Notes: generated by a model from the sequence alone, not told the origin. A DNA stretch of 32,614 nucleotides from Candidatus Gastranaerophilales bacterium (GCA_944323635.1 CALUTH010000006.1:1-32614); one strand, 5' to 3'; shown: positions 9,127-18,102, numbered from the stretch's first letter. Program-made: numbers and translations.

Positions 9127-9132
9127 AGTACT

Positions 9133-9138
9133 AATATA
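9133..9138 (-). promoter_or_regulatory. -10 box of a likely leaderless promoter (metallopeptidase gene)
   Basis: TATATT on the minus strand ends seven bases before the ATG at 9126, the distance at which transcription would begin on the start codon. No convincing -35 box was found, so this rests on the spacing and the absence of a ribosome site. Confidence 0.4.
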
Positions 9139-9205
9139 AAACAACTGAACATGAAAAATTGCTTTTTTCTCGAATAATGTATATAAAAATTTACAAAAAT
9201 ATAAA

Positions 9206-9234
9206 TAGACTTCATTTTTATTCTTAGATATAAT
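9206..9234 (+). promoter_or_regulatory. Promoter of the purD-like/lpt operon, likely leaderless
   Basis: TAGACT (9206-9211), a 17-base spacer and a perfect TATAAT (9229-9234) place the transcription start at about 9241, next to the ATG at 9242. No Shine-Dalgarno sequence is present, so the first gene of the operon is probably translated from a leaderless message. Confidence 0.65.
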
Positions 9235-9241
9235 TATAGGT

Positions 9242-10480
9242 ATGAAAAAAGTACTGATATTAGGCAAAGGGGCACAAGAATATTCATTAGCAAAGCATCT
9301 CGCTTCATGCTGTGAAGTCTATGTTTGTCCGGGCAATCCAGTTATTGGGGAATTTGCTACAATTGTAAGTATTGACAACTATAATGTCAAAGAAATTGTT
9401 GATTTTGTTGAAAAGAATGAAATATCAGTAACAATTCCGGTTGATAAATTTTCTGTTACAAAAGATTTAATATCCAAATTTGAAGAAAAAAATTTGCAAA
9501 TATTTGCCCCATTAATGGATGTACCGGATTTATTCAATGATAAAGTTGCGATTAAAAAGCTGCTCTACAAACTTCATATTCCGGTGCCGAGATTTGCGTC
9601 TTTTGATAAAGCCTCTGTCGCCTATGACTATCTTAAGAATGCGAGGTTTCCGCTTATTATTAAATCCAATCTCGGTGAGTACGCAACCATTTGTGTAAAC
9701 GAAAGGATTGCAAAAACGGCAATTGACGATTTAATCCTTAGAAACGAAACAGTATTAATTGAAGAATATTTATACGGCAGCACGTTTTCCGCTTATTTTA
9801 TATCAGACGGATACAAAGCTCTTCCTGTAGGGAATGCACTAAATTACAATTTTGCACTGGACGGAGATGGCGGTGTTTTAACAAACGGTGTAGGCTCCTG
9901 CTCTCCTTTTTACAAGTTGACAGACGCACATATCGACTTTTTAACATCAAGCATTGCAAATCCGTTAATTGATTACTTTGAGCAGTCAGGGAAACCATTT
10001 ATGGGTATCTTCGGAATAGAATGTATCCTGACTGACGACGACAGATTAATGGTTACCAATTTAAAATATTTCTTATCTGATTCAGATGCGCCCGGAATAT
10101 TATCATTGCTTGATATTGATTTGCTAAAAGTTATAGATGATTGTATGCAGGGGCTTTTTGCGGATATTTATGATTATATACCTCAAAAAGATGAATATGC
10201 TATTTCAGCAGTCTTATCTTCAAAAACAGAAGGTGAAAGCATCGAAGGATTAAGAAACCTTGATGAGAATACCGTTGTTACATTGTACAGGCTAAACAAA
10301 AACAAATATTTAGAGTATGAAACAATTAATGGCAAAAATTTAATCATTACAACAACTGCAGGCACTATTTCCAGAGCAAAGGAACTCTTATACTCTGAAA
10401 TAGATGAAATTAGCTTTAAAAGCATAACATACAGAAAAGACATCGGCGCAATATTGTCCGGGAATAGAGGATTGGTATGA
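9242..10480 (+). CDS. Degenerate PurD-like ATP-grasp protein (GAR synthetase homologue)
   Basis: The 412-residue protein has PurD (phosphoribosylamine-glycine ligase) architecture and length, but many catalytic signatures are changed. The N-terminal GNGGREHAL motif is GKGAQEYSL (8-16). The ATP loop DGLAAGKGV has become NLGEYATICV (143-152). GGMGAYSP has become NGVGSCSP (215-222). The metal-binding EFNCRFGDPE block is replaced by TNLKYFLSDSD (272-282). Blocks such as IEEYLYG (173-179) and the overall order remain, so common ancestry is likely but GAR synthetase activity is doubtful. It is the first gene of an operon: its stop overlaps the lptB start (ATGA). That context suggests an adapted or regulatory role, perhaps linked to the envelope; this is inference. 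Confidence 0.75.
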   Translation: MKKVLILGKGAQEYSLAKHLASCCEVYVCPGNPVIGEFATIVSIDNYNVKEIVDFVEKNEISVTIPVDKFSVTKDLISKFEEKNLQIFAPLMDVPDLFNDKVAIKKLLYKLHIPVPRFASFDKASVAYDYLKNARFPLIIKSNLGEYATICVNERIAKTAIDDLILRNETVLIEEYLYGSTFSAYFISDGYKALPVGNALNYNFALDGDGGVLTNGVGSCSPFYKLTDAHIDFLTSSIANPLIDYFEQSGKPFMGIFGIECILTDDDRLMVTNLKYFLSDSDAPGILSLLDIDLLKVIDDCMQGLFADIYDYIPQKDEYAISAVLSSKTEGESIEGLRNLDENTVVTLYRLNKNKYLEYETINGKNLIITTTAGTISRAKELLYSEIDEISFKSITYRKDIGAILSGNRGLV

Positions 10481-11202
10481 AGATAGAAGCATTTAATCTC
10501 GTAAAAGTATATGGTGACAGAAGCGTCGTTAACGATGTTTCATTTTATATTAATAAGGGCGAAGTCGTATGCTTGCTCGGGCCTAACGGTGCAGGGAAAA
10601 CCACCACTTTTTATATGATTGTAGGGCTTGTAAAGCCATATTCAGGCAAGGTTGTATTTAACGGTGAAGATATTTCCGCCTGGCCGATGAATTTAAGAGC
10701 AAAAGCCGGAATAGGTTATCTGCCGCAAGAAACCTCAATATACAGGAAAATCACTGTTGAAAAAAATATAAAACTCTTTTTTGAAATGAACGATAAACTT
10801 AGCAATGATGAGAAAAAACAAAAACTGGAAGACCTCTTAAATGAGTTTGGGGTTGCAAAGCTAAGAAAATCACAGGCAATCTCCTTATCAGGCGGTGAGC
10901 GGAGAAGAGTTGAACTAGCAAGAGCACTGGCTGCAAGTCCGGACTTTATTCTTCTTGATGAACCTTTTACAGGTATTGATCCTATCGCTATCGGAGAAAT
11001 TAAGGATAACATTCGTAAACTATCGGAAGATAAAGGATTAGGTGTTCTTATTACCGACCACAACCCTAAAGCAACCTTATCAATTACGGATAGAGCTTAT
11101 GTAATTTTTGACGGAAAAATAAAAATTCAAGGGCGCAGTGAAGAAGTTGCGGTTGACCCTGTAGCAAAAGAGTTCTACCTCGGGAAGGACTTTAAGTTAT
11201 GA
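10477..11202 (+). CDS. lptB: LPS export ABC transporter ATP-binding protein LptB
   Basis: LptB is the cytoplasmic ATPase of the Lpt machine, which moves lipopolysaccharide from the inner to the outer membrane. The 241-residue protein has Walker A GPNGAGKT at 35-42, a Q-loop region (YLPQETSIYRK) typical of LptB, the signature LSGGERRR near 138, Walker B FILLDEP near 158 and the H-loop ITDHN near 193. Start and stop codons overlap the neighbours by four bases on both sides, so it is translationally coupled to the PurD-like gene and to the LptF/G permease. Confidence 0.95.
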   Translation: MKIEAFNLVKVYGDRSVVNDVSFYINKGEVVCLLGPNGAGKTTTFYMIVGLVKPYSGKVVFNGEDISAWPMNLRAKAGIGYLPQETSIYRKITVEKNIKLFFEMNDKLSNDEKKQKLEDLLNEFGVAKLRKSQAISLSGGERRRVELARALAASPDFILLDEPFTGIDPIAIGEIKDNIRKLSEDKGLGVLITDHNPKATLSITDRAYVIFDGKIKIQGRSEEVAVDPVAKEFYLGKDFKL

Positions 11203-12362
11203 TAAAAATATATGATAAATATATTTTTATGCAGGTTCTTATGGCAACGCTTGTTGCTATTATTCTGTTTACCGTTATCTGGATAGCTCCTGAAATGCTA
11301 TTAAAAACTATTAAAAATACGATAGAAGGGGTTTACACTCCTCAGGTTGCAGCAATGGTTCTTATTTGTGAACTCCCTAAAATTCTAGGTAAAGCGTTTC
11401 CTGTAGGGCTCTTACTAGGGACACTATTTACATTTGATAAACTGAGTAAGGATTTTGAATTAACTATTTTTCGCGCAGCCGGAATGTCTTTTGCAAGGAT
11501 TATTGCACCGGTTATTGTATTATCATTAATCGTTACTTATCTCTGTTTTGTAACCTATGATAAACTTATTCCTTACTCCTGTGAAAAACTGAATGAAATA
11601 AAAAAAGTTAATCCTGTTTCGCAATACGCGTACATTAAAAAGGATGTAGACAAACACCCTTTATTAGGAGTAATTGTATCAAGGTATAACAGGGATTCTA
11701 TGGAGAATATCATTGTACTTGATTTTGCAGAAAAAGTATACAGCGACCTGCACCCGCTTACTAACATTCATGTTGCTGAAACAGGCTACATAAAAGACAG
11801 CAAATGGACGTTAAATAATGTCATCTCGTATGCAATTTCAAGCGACGGAATATTTGAAGAAGTGTCCAAAGTGCCAACCTTAGACATTATCAAAGGAGAA
11901 GAAGCAAATAATGCTAAAATATTAATGGATTATTCAACCAAAAGAGACAGAGAAATTGACAATGCAGACTTAAAACGATATATCAAACTATTAAAAACAG
12001 AACATCTGGATGAAGAATACAGGTTAAATGCAAATAAGTATTATCAAAGATTTATTCACCCGCTTGTTTGTGTACTGCTCGCTTTAATGGGGTGTATTTT
12101 AGGTTTTTCCAGACCACGTGAACGCTCGCTTGTCGGATTTGTCATAGCAATCGGATGTGTGTTTATTTATTATATTACACTCCCGTTCTTTGATTTACTT
12201 GCAGAAAAAGGCGTTTTGCCGCCATTATTAGCAGCCTCCTTTTCTCCGATTTTATTTGCCATTGCGACTTATAAATTCTATCAATCAAAAGAATTGTCTT
12301 CAAGTGTAGTACCACTTAAAGACAGATTAAAATTCAAATTCACAAAATCAAAAGGGAATTAA
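11199..12362 (+). CDS. LptF/LptG family LPS export permease
   Basis: The 387-residue YjgP/YjgQ-family protein has the LptF/LptG layout: helices near residues 10-32 and 60-75, another around 100-120, a large periplasmic beta-jellyroll domain (about 125-270), then three C-terminal helices (about 285-370). Together with LptB it would extract LPS from the inner membrane. E. coli uses an LptF/LptG pair; only one permease is visible here, so it may work as a homodimer or with a partner encoded elsewhere. I do not assign F or G. The ATG overlaps the lptB stop by four bases. Confidence 0.9.
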   Translation: MIKIYDKYIFMQVLMATLVAIILFTVIWIAPEMLLKTIKNTIEGVYTPQVAAMVLICELPKILGKAFPVGLLLGTLFTFDKLSKDFELTIFRAAGMSFARIIAPVIVLSLIVTYLCFVTYDKLIPYSCEKLNEIKKVNPVSQYAYIKKDVDKHPLLGVIVSRYNRDSMENIIVLDFAEKVYSDLHPLTNIHVAETGYIKDSKWTLNNVISYAISSDGIFEEVSKVPTLDIIKGEEANNAKILMDYSTKRDREIDNADLKRYIKLLKTEHLDEEYRLNANKYYQRFIHPLVCVLLALMGCILGFSRPRERSLVGFVIAIGCVFIYYITLPFFDLLAEKGVLPPLLAASFSPILFAIATYKFYQSKELSSSVVPLKDRLKFKFTKSKGN

Positions 12363-12367
12363 CATTA

Positions 12368-13168
12368 ATGAAAAAATTACTTCTTTTATTGCTTCTGTTC
12401 AGTTCTCAAGCAGTTTATGCAGATACCCAAATAGACTTTAATAATGGCATATACCACATAATTCTTGACAAGAAAAAAGCCGCAAAGGGTATTGATTTTG
12501 TTACGGTTGAAGATCTTGAAACAAATAAAAGAATACATCAGGTTACCGGAGCCACTCTTACTATAAATGCTGGTTTCTTTGACCCGAATAATAAAAAAAC
12601 AATTTCATACGTAAATTCAAAAACTACAGGGGATTTGGATCCATTGTTTAATGAAGCGCTAATACTGAATCCGCAATTGAGAAACAATTTAGATAAAATA
12701 CTAAACAGAACAGAATTCAGAGTACTCGATTGCGGTGCAAAAAAAACATTTGATATAGTTTCTCATGACTCCCCACTCCCTGATGGATGCTTACTTCTAA
12801 CTTCTGCACAGGGCGGACCTATGATTTATCCATACCTGCGACTGGAAGAAGAAGCGTTTATCATTAAAGACAAGGATGGAAATATTGTCAGGGAATCCGC
12901 ATCAGTTCTGCATAAAACGGCAAGGACTCTAATAGGTTTAAAGGATGGAATTGTACATATCTTTATTATCACAAATGAAAATCCAATGACAATGTACGAA
13001 GCAAGAGAGCTCGTTAAAGAGTATAAACTCGATAAAGCAATGGCCTTCGACGGAGGCAGTTCCACATCATTGAATTACCTTAATAAAATTAACGTTATAT
13101 CAACAGAAAATAACGGCAACGATACAGGAAGAAGATTAAAGTCTTTTATGATATACAAGGGTAAATAA
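12368..13168 (+). CDS. Secreted phosphodiester glycosidase (NAGPA/DUF2233 domain)
   Basis: The 266-residue protein has a signal peptide (MKKLLLLLLLF core, cleavage likely after VYA at residue 19). The mature part is a NAGPA-type phosphodiester glycosidase domain: TINAGFFDP near 60, GGPMIYP near 152, KTARTLIG near 178 and AFDGGSSTSL near 226, the conserved core of the family. Known members hydrolyse phosphodiester-linked sugars, and bacterial homologues are tied to envelope glycopolymers. It starts five bases after the LptF/G gene with no strong ribosome site, so it is probably the last gene of the lpt operon. This suggests a periplasmic role in LPS or glycan maturation. A terminator follows at 13230-13262. 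Confidence 0.88.
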   Translation: MKKLLLLLLLFSSQAVYADTQIDFNNGIYHIILDKKKAAKGIDFVTVEDLETNKRIHQVTGATLTINAGFFDPNNKKTISYVNSKTTGDLDPLFNEALILNPQLRNNLDKILNRTEFRVLDCGAKKTFDIVSHDSPLPDGCLLLTSAQGGPMIYPYLRLEEEAFIIKDKDGNIVRESASVLHKTARTLIGLKDGIVHIFIITNENPMTMYEARELVKEYKLDKAMAFDGGSSTSLNYLNKINVISTENNGNDTGRRLKSFMIYKGK

Positions 13169-13229
13169 GGGGTAAATAAGGGCGGAAGGACAACCCAGAT
13201 AACTACTGCAAAAGAAGCAAGTTGCCATA

Positions 13230-13262
13230 AAAAAATCCCTCCAATATTTGGAGGGATTTTTT
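13230..13262. terminator. Bidirectional Rho-independent terminator
   Basis: A perfect 15-bp stem has arms at 13230-13244 and 13248-13262 around a 3-base TAT loop. The GC-rich TCCCTCC core is flanked by A6 and T6. It closes both the lpt operon and the convergent SLH gene. Confidence 0.95.
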
Positions 13263-13276
13263 CAATTTATTAACAA

Positions 13277-14578
13277 TTATAATTGTTCATCGATGTTAAC
13301 ATCATCAATAAGGAGTAAGTAAATACATTCACCTTGTTTTGCTTTATAGTTAACACCCGGAGTGATAAGACCGGTAATTAAGCCAACTGTACAACCAACA
13401 GGAATACCTATACCAAGTGCTGTACCGACTCTTGATGGATTTGGAATAAACGCTAAGCTCATACCAACACCGGTACCAACAGCTCCGCCGGTAATAGTGT
13501 AAAGAAGAACTTTACCAAATGTAACCCATGCCCCTTCAGCAAGTCTGCCATCTTTAGTAAACGGTTTACCAGTAATATCAATTACACTGCCGTCCGGCAA
13601 CAAGATATGTTTAAAAATCAAGTTAACTCTTGCTTTTTTATTGAAGATTTTTGGATTTTGAATATCCATAATTTCTGCAACAAACCTTGTTCCTTCAGGA
13701 AGAACTTTTGTACCTTCTACGGTATACAAGTCTTTAGGAAGGTAGAAATTAACTATTTCCCCGCCTTTATGTTTTTTAGAAAGGAATTTTTCAGAGAATG
13801 CAATCTGAACTACGTTACCTTGATTAACAACCTTTTTAAAGTTTGTTAATGTAACAGTATTATTAGGAGCCTGTCTGTGGACACAAAGATGTTCAACACC
13901 GAGTACAATTTCTTGAGGTTCTTCAGGAACTTGCTCTTCTGCGTCGCCAAGATATTCATCTTTTACGACATTCAGCATATCGGCAAGCTTTGCAAGGAGT
14001 ACAGCAGCTTCCGCCCTGGTCAATTCTCTGTTAGGTTCAAGCATTGTTTCATCAGGATGGTTGACATACAGACCGTAGCTTATTGCCTTTTCGTAAGACA
14101 ATTCAGCCCACCCAGGAATATCGCTTGTATCTTTAAAAGCATCAAGCACTGTAGCATCAGTTGCTTGTTCCTTTGTAATATGGCTCATTAATGATGTTAC
14201 TTCAGATCTTAAAAGATTTTTTTGAGCTTTAAATGTTCCATCAGGATAACCGTATACAACACCTAACTGCTGCCCTCTTAAAACATCATCATAATAACTG
14301 TCATAAACAGAAACATCTGACATTGTGTTTGTAATAGTTACGTCAAGGTTATCATTTGACAATACTTTTAATAAACCTTGTACAAATTGAATTCTTGTAA
14401 TTGAATTTTCCGGATTAAAGTTTCCATTTTCATCCACCGGTAAAATTCCGTCAGAAACGACTTTGTTAATTTCCTTACTAGCCCAGTAAGAATCATCAAT
14501 ACCGTATTGTGCTAATACAGGTAGAGTGTTTAGCCCGAACATTGTAACGGCTAACATTGATGCTAATAACTTCTTCAT
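13277..14578 (-). CDS. S-layer homology (SLH) domain protein with C-terminal glycine-rich segment
   Basis: The 433-residue protein has a signal peptide (MKKLLASMLAVTMFGL, cleavage probably after VLA at about residue 24). Two or three SLH-like repeats follow across about 25-200 (YWASKEINKVVSDGIL, the YPDGTFKAQKNLLRSEV pattern and LTRAEAAVLLAKLADM). SLH domains bind pyruvylated peptidoglycan-linked polymers and, in cyanobacteria, anchor outer-membrane proteins. A beta-rich domain occupies about 220-360, then a Gly-rich hydrophobic stretch (about 365-410, GGAVGTGVGM and GIGIPVGCTVG) that could sit in a membrane. The start at 14578 is preferred over an upstream ATG because an AAGAGGT site precedes it and the promoter overlaps the earlier start. 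Confidence 0.88.
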   Translation of the reverse strand: MKKLLASMLAVTMFGLNTLPVLAQYGIDDSYWASKEINKVVSDGILPVDENGNFNPENSITRIQFVQGLLKVLSNDNLDVTITNTMSDVSVYDSYYDDVLRGQQLGVVYGYPDGTFKAQKNLLRSEVTSLMSHITKEQATDATVLDAFKDTSDIPGWAELSYEKAISYGLYVNHPDETMLEPNRELTRAEAAVLLAKLADMLNVVKDEYLGDAEEQVPEEPQEIVLGVEHLCVHRQAPNNTVTLTNFKKVVNQGNVVQIAFSEKFLSKKHKGGEIVNFYLPKDLYTVEGTKVLPEGTRFVAEIMDIQNPKIFNKKARVNLIFKHILLPDGSVIDITGKPFTKDGRLAEGAWVTFGKVLLYTITGGAVGTGVGMSLAFIPNPSRVGTALGIGIPVGCTVGLITGLITPGVNYKAKQGECIYLLLIDDVNIDEQL

Positions 14579-14612
14579 ATATACATACCTCTTAAAATAA
14601 AATTCCATCACA

Positions 14613-14641
14613 ATTATAGTATGCTAATTTTTTTTATTCAA
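14613..14641 (-). promoter_or_regulatory. Sigma-70 promoter of the SLH gene
   Basis: On the minus strand, TTGAAT (14641-14636), 17 bases and a perfect TATAAT (14618-14613) predict transcription from about 14606. This is upstream of the AAGAGGT site (14587-14593) and the ATG at 14578, and rules out the in-frame start at 14611. Confidence 0.75.
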
Positions 14642-14656
14642 GAAAATAACTAATTC

Positions 14657-14685
14657 TTTACAATTAGATATGATTTTGTTATATT
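14657..14685 (+). promoter_or_regulatory. Promoter of the acetolactate synthase gene, with a very short leader
   Basis: TTTACA (14657-14662), a 17-base spacer and TATATT (14680-14685) predict a start at about 14692, only three bases before the ATG at 14695. The GGGG just before the ATG would then not work as an upstream ribosome site. Confidence 0.6.
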
Positions 14686-14694
14686 TGTGGGGAT

Positions 14695-16290
14695 ATGTTA
14701 GCAATTAAGCAGCCAAAAATTTATAAATCAGGTGCGGCATTAGTTGCAGAAGCGTTAAAAGATTCTTCTGTCACAAATATATTCGGGTATCCGGGAGCAA
14801 GTGTATTATCGTTATATAATGAACTGGCTGATACTCCGGAAATCACACACTGCCTTTGCAGACATGAACAAGCCTGTGTCCACGCAGCGGAAGGGTATGC
14901 GCGAGCATCAGGGAAACCCGGTATTGTACTGGTCACATCCGGTCCGGGAGCAACAAATACGGTCACAGGCATTGCAAACGCTTACGCAGACTCCGTACCG
15001 CTTGTAATAATTGCGGGAGCCGCTAATAAATCAACGGGAAAAGTATTCCAAAATGTTGACTTCATTTCAATGGTACAACCTGTTGTAAAGAGGATTTATA
15101 ATCCTCAAAGAACCGATAATATTTACGAAATAATAAAAGAAGCTGTTTGTTGCGCTTCAAGCGGCAAGCAGGCACCGGTACTCGTTCAATTAACCCGTTC
15201 TGTTCTTGAGTATGAATATGAGCAAACTAATTATAAATCAAATTTATCTAATAATTTAAGCACAGAAAATATCAATATAACTGAACTTGTTTCTGCAATA
15301 AACAGTGCATCATGCCCGCTTTTTATTATAGGAGGTGGGTGTAAAGATTCATTTTATGAAGTTTCGGATTTAATAAAAGAAACACGTATTCCTGCGGTAA
15401 CAACTTTAATGGGGGTCGGCAATATTTCAGCGGACACAGAAAACTGTTTGGGAATGATTGGTGTAAACGGAACTGCGGCTGCGAACAAAAAAATAGAAGA
15501 AACCGACCTTATTATCGCTCTCGGTGTTGCCTTCAGCGACAGAACAACCTGCAAGACCGGTATGTTTGCGGGAGGAACGCCGGTTATAAATATTAATATA
15601 GATAAAAACATCCATAACAATGTTAATATCATAAAAGAAATTAATTGCGATTGCCGCATAATAATAGCTGCTCTCAAAAACAAAATAAATAAAAGAATAA
15701 GCCCACTGCATGCTGATAAACCAGAAAAAACATATGAGCAGGCGGCAAAAATGCAAACGGAAGATGTATTAAACCTAATTAACGAATTTACCAAACCGCT
15801 TAAACCGGTTATCATTACAGACGTGGGGCAGCACCAAATGCTTGCGGCTAAATGTTTCAAATTCTATGCGCCCAAACGTTTTATAACCTCAGGAGGAATG
15901 GGGACGATGGGGTTTGGTCTCCCTGCATCCTGCGGTGTTCATTTTGCATGCCCGGACTCATATATTATTAATATAACAGGTGACGGCTCTTTTCAAATGA
16001 ATTTACAGGAACTTGCGACTGTCAATGAATATAAAATTCCGGTAAAAATATTTGTAATGAATAACGGGTATCTTGGAATGATTAGACAAATGCAGGAGAA
16101 ATTTTTTTGCGGGAAATATTATCAATCAAAAATGCACAATCCCGATTTTATAAAATTAGCCGAAGGCTTTGGAATTAAAGGATACAGGGTATTAGATATA
16201 AAGAGTCTACAAAATATATTACCAATTGTATTTAAAACAACAGAGCCCGTTATAGTGGACTGTATAACAAATGAATTTGAAAATGTATAA
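14695..16290 (+). CDS. ilvB: Acetolactate synthase large subunit-like TPP enzyme
   Basis: The protein condenses two pyruvates (or pyruvate and 2-ketobutyrate) in the first common step of branched-chain amino acid synthesis. The 531 residues carry the three thiamine-enzyme domains. The N-terminal domain holds the catalytic Glu58 in CRHEQACVHAAEGYARA and GYPGASVL near 31. A central domain follows, then a C-terminal TPP-binding domain with the GDGSFQMNLQEL motif near 429 and an NNGYLGMIRQ segment. It is slightly short for the family (about 550-600), and the usual Trp of the MVRQWQE motif is Met (MIRQMQE). No small regulatory subunit (ilvN) follows; the next gene is convergent 15 bases away. Another TPP enzyme of the family cannot be excluded. 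Confidence 0.85.
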   Translation: MLAIKQPKIYKSGAALVAEALKDSSVTNIFGYPGASVLSLYNELADTPEITHCLCRHEQACVHAAEGYARASGKPGIVLVTSGPGATNTVTGIANAYADSVPLVIIAGAANKSTGKVFQNVDFISMVQPVVKRIYNPQRTDNIYEIIKEAVCCASSGKQAPVLVQLTRSVLEYEYEQTNYKSNLSNNLSTENINITELVSAINSASCPLFIIGGGCKDSFYEVSDLIKETRIPAVTTLMGVGNISADTENCLGMIGVNGTAAANKKIEETDLIIALGVAFSDRTTCKTGMFAGGTPVININIDKNIHNNVNIIKEINCDCRIIIAALKNKINKRISPLHADKPEKTYEQAAKMQTEDVLNLINEFTKPLKPVIITDVGQHQMLAAKCFKFYAPKRFITSGGMGTMGFGLPASCGVHFACPDSYIINITGDGSFQMNLQELATVNEYKIPVKIFVMNNGYLGMIRQMQEKFFCGKYYQSKMHNPDFIKLAEGFGIKGYRVLDIKSLQNILPIVFKTTEPVIVDCITNEFENV

Positions 16291-16305
16291 CTATAATCTA
16301 AACTA

Positions 16306-18096
16306 TTAATCTTTAGAAGGCGAAAGTACAACCATTTCACAATTATTACAATCAAATTTTAGCGGGTATTTTTGTCCTCTGTCATCAATCAAAAATAAAT
16401 CTTCCTTAGATTTACATTTACCAATTGCCCATTTAATACAATGTTTTGTCCGCATCAATTCTGTTTGCCTGTCAGGGAAAGCTTTTTCCGGTGCATACTC
16501 GGTTATTAAACATCCGCTTTCTTTATAAAACTCTTCTGCAGTCTTATTGTATACATTTTCGTGATAATCCCCCTTATCAAGAGGATATTTTGCATATTTT
16601 AACGGCTTTGATACCATCTTTGGATAATTGGAAACCCTTTCTTCAAGAAGTTTGTTCAAAAGTGTGCGGCGAAATTCATTAATTACAGAAACAGGATAAA
16701 AATCAATGTTCTGTTTAAGGCTTATTTCCTCAATGTAAAAATCGCTGTTTCCGGTCTTGTTTAACTGGGTTATAAATGCAGACTCCGCCTTTTCTTTGTT
16801 CTTAGGAGATTCACCTTTTGGAAGTGTTATTTTAACAGAATTGTCGTCCTCATCTTCTGCAATAATAAAATTATTTTCCACTGTTATCTTACAGCCGATT
16901 TTCCTGGTTATTCTAGCCACATCGAGGCGCTTTTCAAATTCTACATCCTGATTTCTGTAAATTTCAGTACCCGCAGGTATTTCAACAAAATTATTAGGAT
17001 AAACTTTGCCGTCCACGACTTTATTAACAGCAAACCCGAACAAGCCGCCGTCCTTTGAAAAATAACATAAACCATCCTGCGGAGATAATTTTTGCTTTGT
17101 ATCAATAATATAACAATTTTTACCATTAGTTACAATTTTACCGAGTTTTTCGCCGATTGATTTCGGGGAATTAAAATTAAAGCATTTTTCTCTCTTATTT
17201 AAAAAATATGTTGTATACCCTCTGTTAAAAGTCTTTGATACATCAGGGATAAAACCGTCAGTAAAAATTTTTCCGGAAGAGGATTTTTTACTATACTTGT
17301 CCAGCAAATTTCTATAATATAAAGTAACATTTTTAACGTAGTTTTTATCTTTTAGCCGTCCTTCTATTTTGAATGATTTTACACCCGCATCCACCATTTC
17401 TTTTAAGCAGGGCGATGCATTAAAATCCTTCAAGCATAATAAATATTTGTCTTTAACGAGAATATCGCCGTTAGCGTTACAAAGCGAATATTTTTTTCTG
17501 CAAGGCTGGGCACATTCGCCCCTGTTTGCGGAACGTGAACCTATGTACTGGCTTAAATAGCACTGCCCGCTGTATGAGACACAAAGAGCGCCATGGATAA
17601 AACATTCCAACTCTATTTCTGGTGAATTTTCCGCAATCTCTTTTATCTGCTCAATAGATAATTCCCGTGCAAGTACTACCCGCGGAAAATTCATCCGTTC
17701 AAGGAATTTTACCTTTTCTTTTGTCCTGTTATTATACTGTGTGCTTATATGAAGAGGGATCTGCGAAATTTTCCCTTCAAGCGAAAGTTTAACTATTCCC
17801 ATATCCTGTACAATTATGGCATCCGTCCCTATTTCATAAAGTTTTGCTATGAGTTTTGCCGCCTCACTCAACTCTTTATCAGTAAGGATTGTATTCACTG
17901 TTACAAACACCCGCACGTAAAACTTATGGGCGTAATCAATAATTTCTTTAATATCTTCAATTGAATTACCCGCATTTTTTCTGGCGCCATAAGCCGCCGC
18001 CCCGATATAAACAGCATCTGCGCCTGCATTTATTGCTTCAATTGCAGTTTCCTTATCCTTAGCGGGAGAGAGTAGTTCAGTAACATTACGCTTCAT
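16306..18096 (-). CDS. U32 family peptidase-like protein (RlhA/YdcP type)
   Basis: The 596-residue protein begins with a TIM-barrel-like U32 domain (LLSPAKDKETAIEAINAGADAVYIG at the N-terminus). The family signature E-C-F-x-H-G-A-L-C-x4-G-x-C-x-L-S spans 164-182, and Cys165, 172, 179, 195 and 199 are candidate iron-sulfur ligands. The C-terminal half (about 330-590) resembles the DUF3656-type extension of RlhA, which hydroxylates a cytidine of 23S rRNA; other members act in tRNA or ubiquinone hydroxylation. The open frame extends 99 codons upstream, but that part is AT-rich non-homologous sequence. MKRNVTELLSPAKD is the natural start, with TATAAT seven bases upstream and no ribosome site. Confidence 0.85.
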   Translation of the reverse strand: MKRNVTELLSPAKDKETAIEAINAGADAVYIGAAAYGARKNAGNSIEDIKEIIDYAHKFYVRVFVTVNTILTDKELSEAAKLIAKLYEIGTDAIIVQDMGIVKLSLEGKISQIPLHISTQYNNRTKEKVKFLERMNFPRVVLARELSIEQIKEIAENSPEIELECFIHGALCVSYSGQCYLSQYIGSRSANRGECAQPCRKKYSLCNANGDILVKDKYLLCLKDFNASPCLKEMVDAGVKSFKIEGRLKDKNYVKNVTLYYRNLLDKYSKKSSSGKIFTDGFIPDVSKTFNRGYTTYFLNKREKCFNFNSPKSIGEKLGKIVTNGKNCYIIDTKQKLSPQDGLCYFSKDGGLFGFAVNKVVDGKVYPNNFVEIPAGTEIYRNQDVEFEKRLDVARITRKIGCKITVENNFIIAEDEDDNSVKITLPKGESPKNKEKAESAFITQLNKTGNSDFYIEEISLKQNIDFYPVSVINEFRRTLLNKLLEERVSNYPKMVSKPLKYAKYPLDKGDYHENVYNKTAEEFYKESGCLITEYAPEKAFPDRQTELMRTKHCIKWAIGKCKSKEDLFLIDDRGQKYPLKFDCNNCEMVVLSPSKD

Positions 18097-18102
18097 AAAG
18101 CA

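Noticed and set aside
15354-15860. A 168-codon minus-strand frame inside the acetolactate synthase gene
   Set aside because: It is antisense to a well-conserved enzyme and has no domain, ribosome site or promoter of its own.
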